Part shown: positions 38,666 to 44,577 of the stretch, piece by piece
Layout: each line of letters begins with the position of its first letter
Numbering within the stretch: the first letter of the stretch is position 1
NCBI GenBank assembly: GCA_900543705.1
Contig: UQSL01000006.1
Location: forward strand, 1 to 44,577
DNA from: an uncultured Oscillospiraceae bacterium
GTDB lineage: Bacteria; Bacillota; Clostridia; Oscillospirales; Ruminococcaceae
Direction of reading: 5' to 3'
DNA: 44,577 nt
Translations under genes and position numbers: made by a program
The notes under the pieces: model-generated
Told to the model about the DNA's origin: nothing
Database searches by the model: none
The model's input: the letters and a program-made list of their open reading frames with translations, nothing else

Positions 38666-40747
38666 TCAGTCATTTTTTGCCCTTGCAGACATAATGGACT
38701 CTGCAATGGACTTCGGAACCTCAATGTAGTGGCTCGGCTCCATAGAGTACTGGCCGCGTCCCTGTGTTCTGGAACGAAGATCGGTTGCATAACCGAACAT
38801 CTCAGACAGCGGAACCATGGCGGTAATTTCCTCACTGCCATTTCTCGGCTCCATACCCTGGATCTGGCCGCGGCGGGAGTTGAGGTCACCGATAACATCA
38901 CCCATGTAATCTTCCGGAGTGATGACAACGACTTTCATAATCGGCTCAAGAATAATGGACCCTGCTTTTCTGAGGGCTTCTTTGATTGCCATGGAACCAG
39001 CAATCTTAAATGCCATCTCAGAGGAGTCGACTTCATGATAAGATCCGTCGTAAAGCTCGACTTTGACGTCGACAACCGGATAGCCAGCGAGGATGCCGGT
39101 CTGCAAAGCGCCCTGGATACCTGCGTCGACTGCAGGGATATACTCTTTCGGGATAGCACCGCCGACGATCGCGTTTTTGAACTCATAGCCCTTGCCGCTC
39201 TCGTTCGGGAACACGCGGATTTTAACATGACCATACTGGCCGCGCCCACCCGACTGTCTTGCATATTTCATATCGACGTCTGCATCGCCCTTAATGGTCT
39301 CTTTATAGGAAACCTGAGGTTTACCGACATTTGCCTCGACCTTGAACTCACGAAGGAGTCGGTCAACGATGATTTCCAGGTGAAGTTCGCCCATGCCGGC
39401 AATGATCGTCTGGCCGGTTTCCTCATCGGTGTAGGTCCTAAAGGTCGGATCCTCTTCCGCCAGTTTGGAGAGCGCGATGCCCATCTTTTCCTGTCCGGCC
39501 TTGGTTTTCGGCTCGATTGCTACACGAATTACAGGCTCTGGGAACTCCATAGACTCGAGGATAATCGGAGCCTTCGGGTCGCAGAGGGTGTCGCCGGTCG
39601 TGGTGTTCTTCAGGCCGACAGCCGCAGCGATATCGCCTGCATAGCAGGTTTCGATATCCTGTCTGTGGTTTGCGTGCATCTGAAGGATACGGCCGATTCT
39701 CTCGTTGTTGTCCTTGTTTGAGTTGTAAACGGTAGTTCCCGCGTCGACAGAACCGGAATAGACGCGGAAGAAGCAGAGCTTTCCGACATACGGGTCGGTT
39801 GCAATTTTGAATGCAAGTGCTGCAAACGGATGGGAGTCGTCAGAAGGCCTGACTTCTTCCTCACCGGTTTCCGGATTAATACCGGTAATATGGTCGACAT
39901 CGACCGGAGAAGGCATGAAGTCAACAATGGCGTCGAGCAACGGCTGAACGCCCTTGTTGCGGTATGCGGTACCGCAGAGAACAGGGACAAAATCATTGGA
40001 GATTGTACCTTTTCTGATTGCCTTCTTAATTTCCTCCACAGTGAGCTCTTCCCCCTCAAGGTACTTCATCATCAGTTCCTCGTCGAGTTCCGCAACCGCT
40101 TCCATCAGCTGGGCATGGTACTCATCTGCTTTGTCTTTCATATCCGCAGGGATCTCTTCAATCGTAAAATCGGTTCCGAGATCGTTGTGATAAATAATTG
40201 CATGCATCTCAACAAGATCAATGACGCCGACGAAAGTGTCCTCTGCGCCGATTGGCAGCTGCAGAGGAACAGCATTGCATTTCAGTCTGTCATGCATCAT
40301 GGAAATGACATTATAGAAATCTGCGCCCATGATGTCCATCTTGTTGACAAAAGCCATACGCGGTACATGATATTTGTCAGCCTGACGCCAAACGGTTTCA
40401 GACTGAGGCTCAACGCCGCCCTTTGCACAGAAGACAGTGACAGAGCCGTCAAGTACGCGCAGAGAACGCTCGACTTCAACGGTGAAGTCAACGTGTCCCG
40501 GCGTATCAATGATGTTGATACGATGACCTTTCCAGAATGCAGTAGTAGCAGCGGAGGTGATGGTAATACCTCTTTCCTGCTCCTGCTCCATCCAGTCCAT
40601 TGTAGCCGTACCTTCGTGGGTATCACCAATCTTATGAGTACGACCTGTGTAGTACAGGATACGCTCAGTTGCAGTGGTCTTACCGGCGTCAATGTGGGCC
40701 ATAATGCCAATATTACGAGTAAGCTCGAGTGGGATTTCTCTTGGCAT
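38666..40747 (-). CDS. fusA: Translation elongation factor G
   Basis: It drives ribosomal translocation. The 693-residue protein begins MPREIPLELTRNIGIMAHIDAGKTT (G1 AHIDAGKT, residues 17-24), followed by RGITITSAATTAFW, G3 DTPGHVDF and G4 NKMD. The C-terminal domains have the standard RQSGGRGQYGHVKIRV and GYPVVDVKVELYDGSYHEVDSS segments. The ATG at 40745-40747 follows AAGGAGG; the open frame upstream is without support. Confidence 0.98.
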   Translation of the reverse strand: MPREIPLELTRNIGIMAHIDAGKTTATERILYYTGRTHKIGDTHEGTATMDWMEQEQERGITITSAATTAFWKGHRINIIDTPGHVDFTVEVERSLRVLDGSVTVFCAKGGVEPQSETVWRQADKYHVPRMAFVNKMDIMGADFYNVISMMHDRLKCNAVPLQLPIGAEDTFVGVIDLVEMHAIIYHNDLGTDFTIEEIPADMKDKADEYHAQLMEAVAELDEELMMKYLEGEELTVEEIKKAIRKGTISNDFVPVLCGTAYRNKGVQPLLDAIVDFMPSPVDVDHITGINPETGEEEVRPSDDSHPFAALAFKIATDPYVGKLCFFRVYSGSVDAGTTVYNSNKDNNERIGRILQMHANHRQDIETCYAGDIAAAVGLKNTTTGDTLCDPKAPIILESMEFPEPVIRVAIEPKTKAGQEKMGIALSKLAEEDPTFRTYTDEETGQTIIAGMGELHLEIIVDRLLREFKVEANVGKPQVSYKETIKGDADVDMKYARQSGGRGQYGHVKIRVFPNESGKGYEFKNAIVGGAIPKEYIPAVDAGIQGALQTGILAGYPVVDVKVELYDGSYHEVDSSEMAFKIAGSMAIKEALRKAGSIILEPIMKVVVITPEDYMGDVIGDLNSRRGQIQGMEPRNGSEEITAMVPLSEMFGYATDLRSRTQGRGQYSMEPSHYIEVPKSIAESIMSARAKND

Positions 40748-40893
40748 ATTGTCCTCCTTGTTAATCGATAGCAAATAAATTAAGGAGCAAGGCGGCTGCA
40801 GCCTTTTATAAAAAGCCGCAGGGCGCCCTGCACTTCTATTTAACAACATGTTTGTCCGTTATTCACAGACATATACACAACACGCAAAAACAA

Positions 40894-41364
40894 CTACCAT
40901 CTGTAATGTGCAAAAGCCTTGTTTGCCTCTGCCATTTTGTGGGTATCTTCCCGTTTCTTCACTGCACCGCCATTGCCATTGACAGCATCGAGGATTTCTC
41001 CTGCGAGTCTCTCTTTCATGGTCTTCTCAGAACGGTTGCGGGAATAAGTTGTGATCCAGCGCAGACCCAAAGTCTGTCTTCTTTCCGGACGGACTTCCAT
41101 CGGGACCTGATAGGTGGCGCCACCAACACGGCGGGCTTTGACCTCCAGAACCGGCATGATGTTCTCCATAGCCTCCTGGAATACTTCAAGGGCCTCTTTT
41201 CCGGTTTTTTCATGGACGATGTCGAATGCACCGTAAACAATCTTCTGTGCGACGCCTTTCTTTCCATCATACATGATGTTGTTGATAAGACGGGTCACAA
41301 GCTTGGAATTGTACAACGGATCCGGCAGTACGTCTCTTTTTGCGATACGACCTCTTCTTGGCAC
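40894..41364 (-). CDS. rpsG: 30S ribosomal protein S7
   Basis: This 156-residue primary rRNA-binding protein reads PRRGRIAKRDVLPDPLYNSKLVTRLINNIMYDGKKG and so on. The start is a GTG at 41362-41364 after a GGAGGG site; an in-frame ATG 17 codons earlier gives a family-untypical extension. The gene stands in the usual str order between rpsL and fusA. Confidence 0.97.
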   Translation of the reverse strand: MPRRGRIAKRDVLPDPLYNSKLVTRLINNIMYDGKKGVAQKIVYGAFDIVHEKTGKEALEVFQEAMENIMPVLEVKARRVGGATYQVPMEVRPERRQTLGLRWITTYSRNRSEKTMKERLAGEILDAVNGNGGAVKKREDTHKMAEANKAFAHYRW

Positions 41365-41502
41365 TTCGCTTCCCTCCTTCACATAAATGATATCTTCGGT
41401 ACTCGAAAGTTCCAAAACTCCCGTTCGCCAATGAAAGGCCTATCTAAAACGTATATAGATAGCCGCTCATCGGCAGCGTATTACGCTACTATGGGGCTTT
41501 GA

Positions 41503-41928
41503 TTACTTTGATGCACCAGCCTTCGGACGTTTCGCACCGTATTTGGAACGGGCTTGCATTCTCTTGGCTACACCCTGTGCATCAAGAGTTCCACGGATGA
41601 TATGGTAACGTGTACCAGGAAGATCCTTTACACGTCCGCCACGGATCAGGACAACGCTATGCTCCTGCAGGTTGTGTCCGATACCCGGGATGTACGCAGT
41701 GACCTCGATACCGTTGGTGAGCTTCACTCTGGCAATTTTACGAAGAGCGGAGTTCGGCTTTTTCGGAGTCATGGTACGGACTGCTGTGCAGACGCCGCGT
41801 TTTTGTGGAGAGTTGTGGTCGGTGTATTCGCGTTTCTTGGAGTTGTATCCTCTCTGAAGCGCAGGTGCACCGGATTTCTTCTCTACATCCTGTCTGCCCT
41901 TACGAACTAGCTGGTTAAAGGTTGGCAT
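41503..41928 (-). CDS. rpsL: 30S ribosomal protein S12
   Basis: This 141-residue decoding-centre protein has the KKPNSALRKIARVKL motif; K and P residues there are the sites of streptomycin resistance and are wild type. The ATG at 41926-41928 follows AGGAGG. A gap of 138 bases to rpsG may hold regulatory sequence. Confidence 0.97.
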   Translation of the reverse strand: MPTFNQLVRKGRQDVEKKSGAPALQRGYNSKKREYTDHNSPQKRGVCTAVRTMTPKKPNSALRKIARVKLTNGIEVTAYIPGIGHNLQEHSVVLIRGGRVKDLPGTRYHIIRGTLDAQGVAKRMQARSKYGAKRPKAGASK

Positions 41929-42037
41929 ATTGCACCTCCTCACTAAAAATTTCTTTATGTGGAAGTGGAGCTTTAGTGAAAAAGCCCACTTTTCACATCA
42001 CAATTTTGTGTCTTACACACAATTATATATTTTATCA

Positions 42038-44577
42038 TTATTCCACACTGTTTGTCAATACTTCGTCGGGAGAATTGTTTTCTTCCAGCACCTCTACATC
42101 GCGGTAGCATGCCATGCCGGTTCCGGCCGGAACCAGTTTGCCGATGATGACGTTCTCCTTCAAGCCAAGCAGCGGGTCGACCTTACCCTTAATAGCTGCG
42201 TCGGTGAGCACTCTCGTGGTCTCCTGGAAGGAAGCGGCGGAGAGGAAGGAGTCGGTCGCCAGTGAAGCTTTTGTGATACCAAGGAGAACGGGAACACAGG
42301 TTGCCGGACGAAGCTCGGTCTCCCCTGCCGCGATTCTCGCCTCGATTTCCTCGTTGGCGCTCGTAAATTCGCTCTTGTCAATCATCGAGCCGCCGAGTAG
42401 CGTAGTGTCGCCTGCATCGTCCACACGGACTTTGCGCATCATCTGGCGGACGATAACTTCAATGTGTTTGTCGTTAACGTCAACACCCTGCATCCGGTAG
42501 ACTCTCTGGACTTCCTGAATCAGGTAATCCTGAACGGCTTCCGCGCCCTTGATGGCGAGCACATCATGCGGATTGACGGAGCCCTCGGTGATGAGGTCGC
42601 CCGCCTCGATGACGTCGCCGTCTGAGACTTTGAGCCTGGAGCCGTAAGGGATCAGATAGCTTGCTTCCTCGCCGGTCTCCTTATTAAAGACAACCGCATG
42701 GCGGTTTTTCTTAATTTCCTCAATGCGGACTTCACCGCCAATCTCACTGATTATGGCAAGGTGCTTCGGTTTTCTGCCTTCGAACAGTTCTTCAACACGT
42801 GGCAGACCCTGTGTGATATCCTCGGCGTTTGCGATACCGCCTGTATGGAAAGTACGCATGGTAAGCTGGGTGCCAGGCTCGCCGATGGACTGTGCGGCGA
42901 TGATGCCGACAGCCTCGCCGATGGCGGCGGATTTTCCGTTTGCCAGGTTTGCGCCATAGCAGTGTGCACAGATACCCTGCTTGGAAGCACAGGTGAGAAT
43001 CGAGCGGATTTTTACTTTCTTGATGCCGGCTTTGACGACCTTGGCGGCATCAACATCGGTCATCATCTTTTCATGATTGACCAGAATCTCTCCGGTCTGC
43101 GGGTCGATGATATCCTCTGCCGGATAGCGTCCGACCAGCCGCTCCTGTAGATCCTCAATCATCTCGTTACCGTCCTTGATATCGTAGACGTAGATGCCCT
43201 CGTGGGTGCCGCAGTCATCCTGGCGGATAATAACATCCTGGGAAACATCGACCAGGCGGCGGGTCAGATAACCGGAGTCCGCCGTACGAAGTGCGGTATC
43301 GGCAAGGCCCTTTCTCGCACCACGGGAGGAAATGAAATATTCCAGAATATTCAAACCTTCCCGGTAGTTGGAGCGAATCGGAATCTCAATCGCACGTCCG
43401 GAGGTGTTTGCAATCAAACCGCGCATGCCGGCGAGCTGGCGAATCTGGTTCATGGAACCACGGGCGCCGGAGTCCGCCATCATGAAAATCGGGTTGTATT
43501 GGCCGAGGTTATCTTTCAAAGCGTCGGCAACTTTATCGGTCGTCTCATTCCAGGTCTTGATAACCGCGTTGTAACGCTCTTCGTCAGAGATAAGGCCTCT
43601 GCGGTACTGTTTGGTAACCTTGTCGATCTGACTTTCCGCTTCATCAAGGAGTTCTTTTTTCTGCGGGGGGATAACCGCATCCGCGACAGAGACGGTGATC
43701 GCACCTTTGGTGGAATATTTATAGCCCTGGGCTTTGATTTCATCCAGGATTTCTGAGGTTCTGGTCGTTCCATGCACCTTGATGCAGCGGTCAATGATGT
43801 TCCCGAGCTGCTTTTTGCCGACGAGGAATGCCACCTCGAGGTCAAGGGCGGTATCGGAATTCTGCCGGTCCACATAACCCAGATCCTGCGGGATTGGGGT
43901 ATTGAAAATCAGACGGCCGACGGTCGCGTCGATGAGCTTGGTAATCTTATGTCCGCCGATTTCCTTGGAGACACGCACGCGAATCGGGGCATGCAGGCCG
44001 ACAACACCTTCCTGGTAGGCCATGAGCGCCTCGTTGACATCACGGAATACCTTGCCTTCACCCGGCTCCCCTTCTTTAACCAGGGTCAGGTAATAGGAAC
44101 CGAGAATCATATCCTGGGTCGGGACTGCAACTGGTCGTCCGTCAGACGGTTTAAGCAGGTTGTTTGCCGCAAGCATGAGGAATCTCGCCTCCGCCTGCGC
44201 CTCTGCGGACAGAGGGACGTGGACAGCCATCTGATCACCGTCGAAGTCTGCGTTGTATGCCGTACAGACGAGCGGGTGGAGCTTGAGCGCTCTGCCCTCG
44301 ACGAGCACCGGCTCAAATGCCTGGATACCCAGTCTGTGGAGGGTCGGCGCACGGTTTAAAAGAACCGGGTGGTCCTTGATGACGATTTCGAGCGCATCCC
44401 AGACCTCGTCTTTCGCGCGGTCTACCATTTTGCGGGCGCTCTTGATATTGCCCGCCTTGCCGGTTTCGACCAGACGTTTCATGACAAAGGGCTTAAACAG
44501 CTCGAGAGCCATCTCTTTGGGGAGGCCGCACTGGTACATCTTCAGCTCCGGGCCGACGACGATAACCGAACGGCCGG
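42038..44577 (-). CDS. rpoC: RNA polymerase subunit beta', partial (5' end outside the window)
   Basis: This is the C-terminal two-thirds of RpoC. The catalytic Mg-binding motif NADFDGDQMAVH is intact, followed by the trigger loop region (GEPGTQLTMRTFHTGG) and the Sm-conserved EGLVGL-type bridge helix area (SGARGSMNQIRQLAGMRGLI). The frame runs to the window edge as GRSVIVVGPELKM, so translation starts beyond 44577. It is followed by rpsL, the standard rpoBC-str order. Confidence 0.97.
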   Translation of the reverse strand, partial: GRSVIVVGPELKMYQCGLPKEMALELFKPFVMKRLVETGKAGNIKSARKMVDRAKDEVWDALEIVIKDHPVLLNRAPTLHRLGIQAFEPVLVEGRALKLHPLVCTAYNADFDGDQMAVHVPLSAEAQAEARFLMLAANNLLKPSDGRPVAVPTQDMILGSYYLTLVKEGEPGEGKVFRDVNEALMAYQEGVVGLHAPIRVRVSKEIGGHKITKLIDATVGRLIFNTPIPQDLGYVDRQNSDTALDLEVAFLVGKKQLGNIIDRCIKVHGTTRTSEILDEIKAQGYKYSTKGAITVSVADAVIPPQKKELLDEAESQIDKVTKQYRRGLISDEERYNAVIKTWNETTDKVADALKDNLGQYNPIFMMADSGARGSMNQIRQLAGMRGLIANTSGRAIEIPIRSNYREGLNILEYFISSRGARKGLADTALRTADSGYLTRRLVDVSQDVIIRQDDCGTHEGIYVYDIKDGNEMIEDLQERLVGRYPAEDIIDPQTGEILVNHEKMMTDVDAAKVVKAGIKKVKIRSILTCASKQGICAHCYGANLANGKSAAIGEAVGIIAAQSIGEPGTQLTMRTFHTGGIANAEDITQGLPRVEELFEGRKPKHLAIISEIGGEVRIEEIKKNRHAVVFNKETGEEASYLIPYGSRLKVSDGDVIEAGDLITEGSVNPHDVLAIKGAEAVQDYLIQEVQRVYRMQGVDVNDKHIEVIVRQMMRKVRVDDAGDTTLLGGSMIDKSEFTSANEEIEARIAAGETELRPATCVPVLLGITKASLATDSFLSAASFQETTRVLTDAAIKGKVDPLLGLKENVIIGKLVPAGTGMACYRDVEVLEENNSPDEVLTNSVE

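Noticed and set aside
40770..40860. A structured RNA in the gap between rpsG and fusA
   Set aside because: GCAGGGCGCCCTGC is palindromic, but no loop or T-run gives a convincing terminator or regulatory element, so it was not listed.

Overview
The window looks like a chromosome segment of a spore-forming, anaerobic, low-to-mid GC Firmicute of the class Clostridia, most like the gut Oscillospiraceae/Ruminococcaceae. The support is sigma-E with its SpoIIGA protease, CotF-type coat proteins, two Cys-rich proteins with mother-cell-type promoters, T-box, S-box and RFN leaders, sodium-pump decarboxylase subunits, and AGGAGG-type ribosome binding sites throughout. No rRNA, tRNA or CRISPR array was seen. 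Most genes lie on the minus strand.

Region 1 (1-5800) is accessory and visibly more AT-rich. It holds the tail of an IS3/IS150-type element, a solute-binding lipoprotein gene cut by that element, an intact paralogue, and a compact RiPP (ribosomally made, modified peptide) operon. In transcription order the operon is a radical SAM/SPASM maturase (CcpM-like), a TIGR04066-type maturation protein, an acyl-carrier-like protein with Thr in place of the phosphopantetheine Ser, and a 59-residue Cys-rich precursor of the CLI_3235 type. It has a clear promoter with tandem direct repeats upstream, and a long-range inverted repeat brackets the precursor gene. This is the most interesting system in the window.

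Region 2 (5790-9960) has dihydrofolate reductase, spoIIGA-sigE, a Cys-rich probable spore protein and a thioredoxin-fold lipoprotein without redox cysteines. Region 3 (9959-14134) is a methionine ABC transporter (metN-metI-metQ) under a Met T-box, with metI broken by an apparent deletion, followed by a beta-lactamase-fold hydrolase. Region 4 (14301-20758) is a housekeeping operon: tmk, DUF2156, GNAT, DJ-1, 5-formyl-THF cyclo-ligase, mltG, U32 peptidase. Region 5 (20988-28600) has a second Cys-rich protein, pcrA, a decayed methyltransferase, oadB/oadG, an MscS channel and two CotF-like genes. Region 6 (28678-33051) has an MreB-like protein, comF, recD2 and a small membrane protein.

Region 7 (33160-37260) is on the plus strand. 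It carries an AbrB-like regulator plus ATC-hydrolase pair behind a 47-bp dyad operator, ribU behind an FMN riboswitch, metK behind a SAM-I riboswitch, and the decayed remains of AraC/GyrI-type regulators. Region 8 (37372-44577) is the str operon: rpoC (partial), rpsL, rpsG, fusA, tuf.

Methionine supply appears twice as a regulated theme: a T-box senses uncharged tRNA-Met for uptake, and an S-box senses SAM for metK. The uptake branch seems to be failing because metI is frameshifted. Several genes show recent decay (the IS-cut lipoprotein, metI, the methyltransferase and the AraC regulator).
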